Origin: Puniceicoccales bacterium
Lineage (GTDB): Bacteria > Verrucomicrobiota > Verrucomicrobiia > Opitutales > UBA953
Assembly: GCA_031279675.1 (NCBI GenBank)
Contig: JAITIB010000105.1
Span: forward strand, 1-10,882
Length of the DNA stretch: 10,882 bases
Direction: 5' to 3'
Shown one piece after another: positions 1-7,786 of this stretch. Below the pieces are notes generated by a model. The model was not told the origin of the DNA. It was given only the letters and a program-made list of their open reading frames with translations, and made no database searches. The translations under genes and the position numbers were made by a program. The stretch's first letter is position 1. Each line of letters begins with the position of its first letter.

Positions 1-48
1 CGAGTCTCCACGTAAAATCTCCGCCGCCCCGGCGGCCGCCCCGGAATT

Positions 49-486
<438 letters not shown>

Positions 487-1623
487 ATGAGGTCATTTCT
501 TTCCCGCCGGTTTTTCCTTGGGGCCCTGTGCGCGCTTGCCGCGACGCCCGCCGCGCTTGCGCGAGTCCACAACGGGCTTGGCGAATTCCTCCAGCTTTTT
601 GGGTTCACGCCGGACACCGCGCCGCGCGTGCTCAACAACGCCTCCGTGCTACCCTACGGCTCAATGGGGAATCTGCCCGCGCTGACCTCGCTCGGCGAGG
701 TGGACGGCGTCCTGCGCCGGCTGGACCTGCCCTACCCTGCGAATGCCGCCACGGAGGACGGGCGGCATCCCGCCATGCGGGGCAGTTGGGAAATCTATGC
801 CTTGGGCCAGGCGGGGCGGGGTGAGTTTGACAGGGCGAACGACCGTCCTGTTTTTGACCCCGAGGTCTGGGGCGGTGGCGTCGGCGGGCATCTTTGGACG
901 GACGACGAGCGGCTCGCTGGAATCACCGTCTCGTGCAACGAGACGCGGGCAAAAATCCACGACGGCGGCGGGCACATCAGCGGGGAGCAGGCGCGTGTGC
1001 GCGTTTACGCCGCGCTCATCCCCGGCGGCCAGCCGTGGCAGGTGGCGTTCGGCGCGTCGGGCGGCTATGTGTCCTACGACGTGCGCCGGTTTTCCCCGCT
1101 GAACGGCGCGGGCGAGGTCATCAAGGCGGCGCCGGACGGCTACGAGCTTGGGATTTTTGGCGTGTTCAAAACCCGCCTCACCCTTGCGGACGGGCTGATG
1201 CTGACGCCGTTTGCGCGCATCGATTACAACAACACCTCCGTGAATCATTTTTCCGAGCGCGGCGCCGGGACGTGGCTGCAGGACGTCAACCGGTTCAATG
1301 CGGAATCCATCCAGACGCGGCTCGGCGCCGGGCTGGAATACACGGCGGACATTGGCGGGGCGCTCCTGCGCGCGGCAACGACGGTGACGTGGGCGAGCGA
1401 GCTTGGCCGGAACAAAATCAAGCTGACGAGCGCGTTCATCGGCACGCAGTCAAGGCACCACGTTTACGCGGGGCAGCTGTTCGGGGATGCCGTGGAGATC
1501 TCGCCCTCGGTGGCGCTGGTTTTTGGCAGCGGCTTCACGCTGCAGGCGGCCTACCAGATCCAGATCACCTTTGCCGCCCAGTATTCGCAAAGCGTTTCCG
1601 CAAGCGCGGGCTGGCGGTTCTGA
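487..1623 (+). CDS. Autotransporter-type outer-membrane beta-barrel protein
   Basis: A predicted secreted outer-membrane protein of 378 residues. Residues 1-25 form a signal peptide (charged MRSFLSRRFF, hydrophobic LGALCALAAT, AxA-type site at ALA before RVH). Residues 26-98 are a short passenger-like region. Residues 99-378 (about 280, the usual size of an autotransporter beta domain) show alternating amphipathic strands, beginning WEIYALGQAGRGEFD and ending SASAGWRF with the C-terminal phenylalanine typical of outer-membrane proteins recognised by the Bam machinery. The start at 487 was chosen because it places the signal peptide at the N-terminus; in-frame alternatives are GTG 400 and ATG 439. 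The signal peptide also carries SRRFFLG, close to the twin-arginine consensus. The passenger is far shorter than in classical autotransporters, so the protein may be a stand-alone barrel. Its cargo or function is unknown. It converges on the RodZ-like gene with only 10 bases between stops. Confidence 0.82.
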   Translation: MRSFLSRRFFLGALCALAATPAALARVHNGLGEFLQLFGFTPDTAPRVLNNASVLPYGSMGNLPALTSLGEVDGVLRRLDLPYPANAATEDGRHPAMRGSWEIYALGQAGRGEFDRANDRPVFDPEVWGGGVGGHLWTDDERLAGITVSCNETRAKIHDGGGHISGEQARVRVYAALIPGGQPWQVAFGASGGYVSYDVRRFSPLNGAGEVIKAAPDGYELGIFGVFKTRLTLADGLMLTPFARIDYNNTSVNHFSERGAGTWLQDVNRFNAESIQTRLGAGLEYTADIGGALLRAATTVTWASELGRNKIKLTSAFIGTQSRHHVYAGQLFGDAVEISPSVALVFGSGFTLQAAYQIQITFAAQYSQSVSASAGWRF

Positions 1624-1636
1624 GCGCGCGCGCTCA
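1621..1636. repeat. 16-bp perfect palindrome spanning two convergent stop codons
   Basis: TGAGCGCGCGCGCTCA equals its own reverse complement. Its first three bases are the TGA stop of the plus-strand barrel gene, and its last three, read on the other strand, are the TGA stop of the RodZ-like gene. A transcript from either direction could fold it only as a tight hairpin of up to about six pairs. There is no T-tract on either side, so it does not qualify as a classical intrinsic terminator. A role as a bidirectional transcription-end or protein-binding site is possible but unproven. Confidence 0.6.
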
Positions 1637-2473
1637 GCGCGGCGATTCGGGTGAACGGCCCGTCTCCGCAGGGCGGCCCAGCGCCACATCGACCTTTCTC
1701 CTGTCGATGCTGAACGCGTTTGAAACCGTGTCGCCGGGGTTCAGGTGAAAATTCTGGTTGCCGATGTTGACCATGACCTTGGAAACCTCCTGGGACTTGA
1801 CAATCAGCGTGCCGCGCGCGCGCCGCGTCTGGCTCTCGCCCGGATTGAGGTAGCCGTTGAAAATCTCGCGCCCGTCCTCCTCCTGGGTGATGGTGACGAC
1901 AGCCGGGCGCCGGTGCCCCTCGACCAAAAAGAGGCGCAGGGGATAAGTGCCGTCGGCGCCCTCGGCAGGGGCCGCTGTCCGGGGCTGCGCGGTTTTTTCC
2001 GTAAACAGTTTGCGCGCGCCAAAAGTCACTGCGACGACAATCAGGAAAAGGCCCGCGCCCCAGAGGATTTGAGGCAGCAGCGCTTTTTTCCCACCCGTTG
2101 AGCGCGAGCCCGGATCCGGCACCGGGGAGGGAAAATCCGCGGCGGAGCGCTCGGCATTGCCCGCGCCAAGGCCGCCGGCAGCGGCCTCGTAACCACGGCG
2201 GGAGGCGTTGACACCACCGGGGCGAGCCGGCGCATTGCCACTCATCTGCGCATTGTAATCATTGAGGAGGCGCTCGGAGTCGAGCTGGAGAAAACGCGCG
2301 TAAATTTTCAAAAACCCCCTCCTGTACACATCGGCCAACGGGATGCGGTCAAACTGGTTGTTTTCCAGAAATTCAAGGAACTCACCGCGTATCTTTGTAT
2401 TTTCCGCAGCCTCCCTGAGGAGGATTCCCGAGCGCTGCCGTTTCTCAGAAAGTTTCTCGCCGATGGTTTGCAT
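1634..2473 (-). CDS. RodZ-like helix-turn-helix membrane protein
   Basis: A single-pass membrane protein of 279 residues with the RodZ architecture. Residues 1-75 are an Xre/HTH_25-type helix-turn-helix (MQTIGEKLSEKRQRSGILLR, then the FLEFLENNQFDRIP and YRRGFLKIYARFL stretches characteristic of this family). Residues 80-130 are a Gly/Ala/Pro-rich linker. Residues 133-151 are a transmembrane segment ending near FGARKLF. Residues 176-266 are a periplasmic beta-rich domain resembling DUF4115, containing GREIFNGYLNPGE. In model bacteria RodZ links MreB to the elongasome; that role is inferred here from architecture alone. ATG 2473 was preferred to TTG 2515 because it begins exactly at the HTH domain. 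The gene lies 52 bases downstream of the M50 protease gene on the same strand, so the two are probably cotranscribed. Its stop codon is shared with the palindrome at 1621-1636. Confidence 0.8.
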   Translation of the reverse strand: MQTIGEKLSEKRQRSGILLREAAENTKIRGEFLEFLENNQFDRIPLADVYRRGFLKIYARFLQLDSERLLNDYNAQMSGNAPARPGGVNASRRGYEAAAGGLGAGNAERSAADFPSPVPDPGSRSTGGKKALLPQILWGAGLFLIVVAVTFGARKLFTEKTAQPRTAAPAEGADGTYPLRLFLVEGHRRPAVVTITQEEDGREIFNGYLNPGESQTRRARGTLIVKSQEVSKVMVNIGNQNFHLNPGDTVSNAFSIDRRKVDVALGRPAETGRSPESPR

Positions 2474-2525
2474 GGTTTCAGAGCTTCGTTTTGCGGGGAT
2501 TGGGAGTCGAGGCAAATCGTTACCA

Positions 2526-3206
2526 TCAGCGAAACAGCGACGCCACCCCTTCGACGACCCATAAAAAAGGCCCGATCATGAAGATCAGCAAGCGCTGCAT
2601 AAATTCGCTGAAAGACGGCAGATTGATGAGCACAAGCAGGATGATCCAGCCATTCGCCGCAAGCGTCGCGTAAGCCTCCTCGCTCATCCGCACAAGATAA
2701 CGCAAAACCCGCGAGCCGTCCAGCGGCGGAATCGGGATCAGGTTGAAGGTGGCAAGGGCGACATTGATAATGGTCACGGGTAAAAGAAAACGAAACGCGT
2801 AAAGCTCCGGACTCACCCCAAGCCCCTCCCAAACCCCCATCACCACCGACGCCACCAACGCGATGAGCAAGTTCATGCCCGGCCCCGCAAGCGTGATCAG
2901 AATATCGTCCATCCTGCGCGTTTTGGGATTGGGCAGCGACACCTGCACCGGCCTGCCCCAGCCAAGAATCGCCACCGGAAACGCAGCCCCAAGCACCAAC
3001 GGGAAAAAAATCATCACCCCGGGGATCAAAAACGAACCCACGGGATCAAGATGCGCAAACGGATTCAACGTGACGCGCCCCTGCCTCCCCGGCAACGGAT
3101 CCCCGCGCAAGTGCGCCACCCACGCGTGCGCAAACTCGTGCAGGGCAAGACTGCATAACAACACAATGAAATAAATGCCCGCGGAGGCAAAGGGATGGAG
3201 ATTCAT
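2526..3206 (-). CDS. Site-2-type M50 membrane metalloprotease
   Basis: An integral membrane zinc protease of 226 residues. The HEFAH motif at residues 23-27 in the first membrane helix supplies two zinc-binding histidines and the catalytic glutamate. NLIPIPPLDGSRV at 155-167 supplies the third zinc ligand (D163) in the NPxPPLDG-type motif. LNPFAHLDPVGS (48-59) and the AGPGMNLL segment (107-114) are also typical of the short, PDZ-less 'site-2 protease family' of bacterial Rip-like proteins. Several further hydrophobic helices are evident (10-30, 58-83, 103-125, 138-157, 184-215). The substrate is unknown; relatives cleave membrane-anchored regulators or signal-peptide remnants. ATG 3206 starts just before the first helix; longer in-frame starts up to 3281 would add an atypical Cys/Lys-rich leader. 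It heads a likely two-gene unit with the RodZ-like gene and diverges from cimA. Confidence 0.9.
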   Translation of the reverse strand: MNLHPFASAGIYFIVLLCSLALHEFAHAWVAHLRGDPLPGRQGRVTLNPFAHLDPVGSFLIPGVMIFFPLVLGAAFPVAILGWGRPVQVSLPNPKTRRMDDILITLAGPGMNLLIALVASVVMGVWEGLGVSPELYAFRFLLPVTIINVALATFNLIPIPPLDGSRVLRYLVRMSEEAYATLAANGWIILLVLINLPSFSEFMQRLLIFMIGPFLWVVEGVASLFR

Positions 3207-3315
3207 GTGACAAAGGAACTTTTTCCGCGCGGGAACATGGAACAGCCCAAACCCGGCGCAATGCCAAACCACAGTTGCCAACCCGCCGCCGTTCGCGTTT
3301 CACAACACCGCGACA
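3207..3315. promoter_or_regulatory. Divergent intergenic region, M50 protease and cimA
   Basis: These 109 bases separate two divergent genes and so should contain promoters for both. They hold a small perfect palindrome CCGCGCGG inside TTTTTCCGCGCGGGAA (about 3219-3234). I see no clear -35/-10 pair, no attenuator leader peptide, and no Shine-Dalgarno sequence immediately ahead of the cimA ATG (CAACACCGCGACAATG). Confidence 0.4.
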
Positions 3316-4920
3316 ATGCAAAACGAAAAAGTCTTCCTTTACGACACCACCCTGCGCGACGGCGCCCAAGGAGAGGGCATCTCGTTCGCCGACAGCGGCA
3401 AAATCCACCTCGCCCACCTGCTCGACGACATGGGCGTGGACTTCATCGAAGGCGGTTTCGCCAGCTCCAACCCGCGCGACCAGCGCTTTTTCTCCGCCAT
3501 CAGGAACGAAAAACTCCGCCACGCGCAAATCACCGCGTTTGGCAGCACACGCCGCGCCGACCTCGACGCCGCCCGGGACCCGCAGCTCGCCGCACTCATG
3601 GAGACCGGCGCGCAACACATCACCCTCTTCGGAAAAACCTCCCTCCTGCACGTCGCCGAGATCCTCCGCACCACACCCGAAAACAACCTGCAAATCATCG
3701 CCGACAGCATCGGGCACCTCCACCAAAACCACCACCGGACGGTGTTTTTCGATGCGGAGCACTTCTTCGACGGCTACAAGGAGGACGCCACCTACGCCCT
3801 GCGCGTCCTCGCCACCGCGCGCCGCGCCGGCGCGCACACCCTCATCCTCTGCGACACCAACGGCGGCACGCTCCCGCACGAAATCCACGCCATCACGCAA
3901 AGCGTCCGCGCCGCGTTCGCCGCCGACCCCGCCCTGACCCTCGGCATCCACACGCACAACGACGGAGGCCTCGCCACGGCCAACTCCCTCGAAGCCGTCC
4001 GCGCCGGCGCGCGCCACGTCCAGGGCACCATCAACGGCTACGGCGAACGCACCGGCAACGCCGACCTCGTCAGCATCATCCCCGCGCTCGAGCTCAAGAT
4101 GGGCTTCCAGACCGTCGGCGCCACCCGCCTCCGCGGCCTTCGCGCGCTCTCCGCGCAAACCGCCGACCTCGCGAACCAGACCCCCGACAAGCGCCAGCCC
4201 TACGTCGGGCAAAACGCCTTCTGCCACAAGGCCGGGGCGCACGTCAACGCGGTGGGCAAGCTGCCAAGGAGCTTCGAGCACATCGAGCCCGGGCTCGTCG
4301 GCAACCAGCGCCGCATCCTCGTCTCCGAGCTCGCCGGCACAACCAACATCGAGCTCAAGGCAAAGGAACTCGGCGTGGACCTCGCCGGCGCGGGAAAGGA
4401 CAAGCTGCGCGCAATGCGCGACACGCTCAAGGAACGCGAAAACCAGGGCTACGCCTACGAGTCCGCCGAGGGCTCGTTCAAACTACTCCTGCAAAAAATC
4501 CTCTCCGGGCAGGCCCCGCACTTCGAGTTCCAAAGCTTCCGCGTCATCGTGGAAAAACGCGGCCCCGGCGAGCCCTGCCTGAGCGAGGCCACCGTCAAGA
4601 TAAAGGCGCGCGGCAAAACAAGACTGACAGCCGGCGAGGGCCGCGGGCCCGTGGACGCGCTGCACGCGGCGCTCACCGCGGCGCTGGCAGACCTCCACCC
4701 GCAGATCGCCGGCGTGACCCTGACGGACTACCGCGTGCGCATACTCAACCCCGAGGCGGCGACGCGCGCCCTCACGCGCGTGCTGGTGGAGTCCGGCGAC
4801 GGGACGGGGACATGGAGCACGGTGGGCGTCTCCGAGAACATCATCGAGGCCTCGTGGCAGGCGCTGCTGGACAGCATCGAGTGCAAGCTCCATGCGCAGG
4901 CGCGCGACGGGGACAGGTGA
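3316..4920 (+). CDS. cimA: (R)-citramalate synthase
   Basis: Condenses pyruvate with acetyl-CoA to (R)-citramalate, the first step of the threonine-independent route to 2-oxobutanoate and isoleucine. The protein has 534 residues, normal for this family. The HMGL-like TIM barrel carries DTTLRDG at 10-16 (metal and substrate site), FGKTSLLHV near 105-113, FDAEHFFDGYK at 145-155, CDTNGG at 179-184, the metal-binding HTHND at 212-216 and GYGERTGNADL at 241-251. The FDAEHFFDGYK and CDTNGG forms point to CimA of the long bacterial type rather than LeuA or NifV. Residues from about 400 form the C-terminal LeuA-type allosteric dimerisation domain (ending near TVGVSENIIEASWQALLDS), consistent with feedback control by isoleucine, which is inferred. 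A family segment usually like EGGWPGSNPKD reads EGGFASSNPRD here. ATG 3316 lies directly before the DTTLRDG strand. Base composition drifts from C-rich in the 5' half to G-rich near the 3' end. plsY follows after 37 bases. Confidence 0.95.
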   Translation: MQNEKVFLYDTTLRDGAQGEGISFADSGKIHLAHLLDDMGVDFIEGGFASSNPRDQRFFSAIRNEKLRHAQITAFGSTRRADLDAARDPQLAALMETGAQHITLFGKTSLLHVAEILRTTPENNLQIIADSIGHLHQNHHRTVFFDAEHFFDGYKEDATYALRVLATARRAGAHTLILCDTNGGTLPHEIHAITQSVRAAFAADPALTLGIHTHNDGGLATANSLEAVRAGARHVQGTINGYGERTGNADLVSIIPALELKMGFQTVGATRLRGLRALSAQTADLANQTPDKRQPYVGQNAFCHKAGAHVNAVGKLPRSFEHIEPGLVGNQRRILVSELAGTTNIELKAKELGVDLAGAGKDKLRAMRDTLKERENQGYAYESAEGSFKLLLQKILSGQAPHFEFQSFRVIVEKRGPGEPCLSEATVKIKARGKTRLTAGEGRGPVDALHAALTAALADLHPQIAGVTLTDYRVRILNPEAATRALTRVLVESGDGTGTWSTVGVSENIIEASWQALLDSIECKLHAQARDGDR

Positions 4921-4957
4921 AAATTTTCATCGCTAAGAATTTGCGGGAAACACACTC

Positions 4958-5584
4958 ATGAGGGACATGGAAACGGTTGCCCTTTCACTGCCACTCGCCG
5001 CCGCGCTCGCCGGCTACCTCCTTGGGTCGATCCCCTTTGCGGTGCTGGTGGCGAGGCGGCACGGCGTGGACATCATGAAGGCGGGCAGCGGCAACCCGGG
5101 CGCAACCAACGTCAAGCGCGTCTGCGGGCGCGGGCCCGGGAACTGGGTGTTCGCGCTGGATTTTGCCAAGGGCGCGGCGGCGGCCTCATGGCCCCTGCTC
5201 GCGGGCGCGAACGCGGAGGCGGTGCTCCACGCCCAACTGGCGGGTTTCGCCATGGCGGTTGCGGGCCACTGCTTCTCGGTGTTCCTCAAATTCAAGGGCG
5301 GCAAGGGCGTCGCCGTCAGCGTGGGCGGATTGTGCGGCGCGCTGCCGTTGTGTCTGGGCGTGAGCGCGGCGGTGTGGCTGGGCGGATATTTTCTGACGCG
5401 CTACGTGTCGGTGGCGTCGCTCCTCGGAGGGCTCTCATTGCCCGTCACCGCCAACGCCGCGTGGGGATGGCACGACCCGCGTTTCTGGCTCTGCCTCGGC
5501 ATCGCGGCATTCATCCTGTTCACGCATCGCAACAACATCATGCGGCTCGCAAGCGGACGGGAGCACCGCTTTGGGAAATCCTGA
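4958..5584 (+). CDS. plsY: Acyl-phosphate glycerol-3-phosphate acyltransferase PlsY
   Basis: Transfers an acyl group from acyl-phosphate to glycerol-3-phosphate, making lysophosphatidic acid at the inner membrane, the first committed step of phospholipid synthesis. The protein has 208 residues, with hydrophobic helices at about 8-31, 64-82, 92-108, 120-147, 150-167 and 175-190. Family motifs are all present: LGSIPF (22-27), GSGNPGATNVKR (43-54), DFAKG (68-72), the glycine-rich FKGGKGVAVS (112-121) after GHCFSVFLK, and THRNNIMRLASGREHRFGK near the C-terminus. ATG 4958 has GGGAAA about 8 bases upstream; ATG 4967 (residue 4) is an alternative. It lies 37 bases after cimA, probably in the same transcript although the pathways differ. 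It converges on the glycosyltransferase gene with 15 bases between the stops and no obvious terminator. Confidence 0.95.
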   Translation: MRDMETVALSLPLAAALAGYLLGSIPFAVLVARRHGVDIMKAGSGNPGATNVKRVCGRGPGNWVFALDFAKGAAAASWPLLAGANAEAVLHAQLAGFAMAVAGHCFSVFLKFKGGKGVAVSVGGLCGALPLCLGVSAAVWLGGYFLTRYVSVASLLGGLSLPVTANAAWGWHDPRFWLCLGIAAFILFTHRNNIMRLASGREHRFGKS

Positions 5585-5599
5585 CCCGCCCGCGACGCA

Positions 5600-6727
5600 T
5601 CAGGGCGCAAGGAGGGCGGCGGCGTTTTTTGCCCATGAAAACTGTTGCGCATGGCGGCGGCCCGCCTCGCCAAGACGCCGGCGCAGGCCCGGGGACTCCA
5701 GCAGCCGTCGCAACGCCACCTCCAGCGCGCGCCGGTCGCCCGGCGCGACAAGCAACCCGGTACCGCCGTCAATCACGGCATCGCGCACACCGCCGGTGTC
5801 GTGCGCCAGCACGGGCAGGCCGTGCGCCGAGGCCTCAAGATAAACCATGCCAAAACTCTCGAAGCTGCGCGGCATGAACAGGCTCGTCATCGCAAAAATC
5901 GTCCCGGTGGCGTAGGCCCGGCGGAGTTCCTCGCCCTGTTTTTCCCCCGCGAAATCCACGCGCAGACGGTTGGCCAGGGCAAATTGCTCAAGCCCGGCGC
6001 GGTAACGCGGACGGACACCGCGCCCGACAAATCTTATCGTGGTGCGCTCCTTGAGCCCAAGGGGCAGCGCCGCGGCGGCCTCCAGCAAAACACGCTGCCC
6101 CTTGCGCGGGTGGATCCGGGCCACACAAAGCACCGTCAGCCCATCCTCCGGTGGCGGCGCGAGGCTGTCGTCGGCGGCGGGCCGCGGCGCAAGTTCCGCG
6201 CGCAACGCACCGGGAATGACACGGACTTTCCCCGCCGCCACGGTTGTCCGCTCCAAAAGGAGCTCGCGGGCAAACCGAGAGACGACGCTGGCGACACTGG
6301 CGCGCGCCAGCAGGCGGTTGAGCAACACGCGCCGGTGGGGCATCCGGGTGAAGTTTAAAATCTCGGAGCCGTGAAGTGTGACGATGAGCCGCCGCGGCGG
6401 CGGGAGCCGGAGGAAAAATCCATAACACGCGGTCAGCACCGCGCCCGGCTCGGCAAGCCAGACGGTGGCGTCCCGGACAACACCGGCACGCTGCCGCCAG
6501 AGACGGGCCGTCGCGCAGCGGCAACGCCAGCCCTGGGTGCCACGGTTGCGCGGGATGGGAACGATCACGCAGCCCGGCGCGGGTGCGTCCCCGCCGGAAT
6601 AGGACGGGCACCAGACCTCGACCTGCCTCCCCTCGGCGGCAAGGGCGCGCGCCATCTCGCGGACATAATGGGCGATGCCGCCCGGAAAGGGGAAATATTC
6701 GTGCGTGATGATAATGACGCGCTCCAT
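5600..6727 (-). CDS. GT4-family glycosyltransferase (GT-B fold)
   Basis: A retaining glycosyltransferase of 375 residues. The N-terminal acceptor domain begins MERVIIITHEYFPFPGG, with the glycine-rich PGG-IAHYV loop typical of GT4 at 15-22 and HGSE at 119-122. The C-terminal nucleotide-sugar domain has VARIHPRKGQ at 202-211 (Arg and Lys contacting the donor diphosphate) and the E-x7-E motif as FESFGMVYLEAS (E290 and E298), followed by GLPVLAHDTGG and GGTGLLVAPGD. The reaction is sugar transfer from an NDP-sugar, but donor and acceptor cannot be read from sequence; a role in lipopolysaccharide, exopolysaccharide or glycolipid assembly would fit. ATG 6727 begins right at the first beta strand and has GGGGAG about 10 bases upstream. 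ATG 6748 (seven residues longer, with AAAGG 5 bases upstream) is a real alternative. It is a lone minus-strand gene, divergent from lgt. Confidence 0.9.
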   Translation of the reverse strand: MERVIIITHEYFPFPGGIAHYVREMARALAAEGRQVEVWCPSYSGGDAPAPGCVIVPIPRNRGTQGWRCRCATARLWRQRAGVVRDATVWLAEPGAVLTACYGFFLRLPPPRRLIVTLHGSEILNFTRMPHRRVLLNRLLARASVASVVSRFARELLLERTTVAAGKVRVIPGALRAELAPRPAADDSLAPPPEDGLTVLCVARIHPRKGQRVLLEAAAALPLGLKERTTIRFVGRGVRPRYRAGLEQFALANRLRVDFAGEKQGEELRRAYATGTIFAMTSLFMPRSFESFGMVYLEASAHGLPVLAHDTGGVRDAVIDGGTGLLVAPGDRRALEVALRRLLESPGLRRRLGEAGRRHAQQFSWAKNAAALLAP

Positions 6728-6838
6728 GCGGACGTTTCTCCCCGCCATGCTTGCCTTTCCCCGCCTTCGAATAGAAGCGAAAACAGCCCGCAAAAATCCC
6801 CGTTTGTCATTTTTTGGGAACTTTGCTTGGGTTGGCGC
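6728..6838. promoter_or_regulatory. Divergent intergenic region, glycosyltransferase and lgt
   Basis: About 110 bases between divergent starts. A TTGTCA hexamer near 6806-6811 resembles a -35 element for lgt, but no matching -10 lies at the right spacing before the ATG. A short inverted repeat CTTC-GAATA-GAAG lies at about 6765-6777. The purine runs GGGGAG and GGGGAAAGG (read on the minus strand) are ribosome-binding candidates for the two alternative glycosyltransferase starts. Nothing else is recognisable. Confidence 0.3.
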
Positions 6839-7729
6839 ATGAGCAGTCTCCACTTCACGACAGAGCCGGCCCCGGGATTTTGGGTCCACGATCTGGACCC
6901 GTTCCTGGTGCGCTTCCCGGCAGGCTGGCCGCTTGAAGGCGTGCGCTGGTATGGGCTGGCGTATGTCGCCGGGTTCCTCGTGGCGCATTACCTTCTCTGC
7001 TGGTATGACAGGACGCGCAAATTCCCGCTCGATGCCGACAAGCGCTCGTGGCTGATGATCGCGCTGTTTGCGGGCGTGCTCATCGGGGGGCGGCTGGGTT
7101 ACATCATCGGCTACGAGCTGCCGCGCAACCCGGGGGCGTTGCTGGAGAACCCGCTGATGATTTTCCATGTGAACAAGGGGGGCATGGCAAGCCACGGCGG
7201 GATGGTCGGCGTGTGGGTGGCGCTGGCGGTGTTTGCGTGCCGCTTCAAGGTGCGCTTCTGGGCGCTGCTCGACGTGGTGGTGTCCGCGACGCCACCGGGA
7301 TTTTTTTTCGGACGCATCGCCAATTTCATCAACGGGGAGCTCTGGGGGCGGGAAACGTCGGTGCCATGGGCGGTGGTTTTCCGCCGGGTGGACGCGCATG
7401 GCGGCGAATGGTTCATGCAGCCGCGCCATCCGTCGCAATTGTACGCGGCGGTGCTGGAGGGCGTGCTGCCACTGGTGTGGCTGCAGTGGCGTTTCTGGCG
7501 CGGGCGCCTCCCGGAGGGGCAGCTGGTGGGCGAGGCAATGGCGGGCTACGCGATTGCGCGCATTTTCGGGGAACTGTTCCGCGAGCCGGACGAGGGGGTG
7601 GGCCTGGTGCTGGGATTGTCGCGCGGGCAGTTCTACTCGGTGTTCCTCGCGCTGGCCGGCGTGGCCGTCATCATCTGGGCGCGGTGGCGTTGGAAGAGGC
7701 GGACCGCGGCGGGCGCGGATGCTTTTTGA
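6839..7729 (+). CDS. lgt: Prolipoprotein diacylglyceryl transferase
   Basis: Transfers a diacylglyceryl group from phosphatidylglycerol to the lipobox cysteine of prolipoproteins at the inner membrane, the first step of lipoprotein maturation. The protein has 296 residues with about seven hydrophobic helices. Diagnostic motifs: RWYGLAYVAGF (36-46), the GGRLGY turn (83-88), KGGMASHGGMVGV (113-125, with the conserved histidine at 119), the Lgt signature GRIANFINGE (158-167, containing the essential arginine and asparagine), HPSQLYAAVLEG (197-208) and RIFGELFREPD (241-251). ATG 6839 gives the family's usual N-terminus; in-frame codons further upstream lie in intergenic DNA and the antisense of the glycosyltransferase gene. 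The 5' leader lacks a clear Shine-Dalgarno sequence. sixA begins 57 bases downstream on the same strand, so cotranscription is plausible. Confidence 0.97.
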   Translation: MSSLHFTTEPAPGFWVHDLDPFLVRFPAGWPLEGVRWYGLAYVAGFLVAHYLLCWYDRTRKFPLDADKRSWLMIALFAGVLIGGRLGYIIGYELPRNPGALLENPLMIFHVNKGGMASHGGMVGVWVALAVFACRFKVRFWALLDVVVSATPPGFFFGRIANFINGELWGRETSVPWAVVFRRVDAHGGEWFMQPRHPSQLYAAVLEGVLPLVWLQWRFWRGRLPEGQLVGEAMAGYAIARIFGELFREPDEGVGLVLGLSRGQFYSVFLALAGVAVIIWARWRWKRRTAAGADAF

Positions 7730-7786
7730 TTGGCGGGACGTGTTTTCGCGTTTTGCGTGGGCGCTCATCCTCACCGTTTTTCCTTC

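Noticed and set aside
3195..4961. 588-codon plus-strand frame overlapping cimA out of phase
   Set aside because: Composition is almost all Arg, Pro, Ala and His; the cimA frame has every family motif.
5585..5599. Possible bidirectional terminator between plsY and the glycosyltransferase gene
   Set aside because: The 15-base gap has no inverted repeat and no T-tract.
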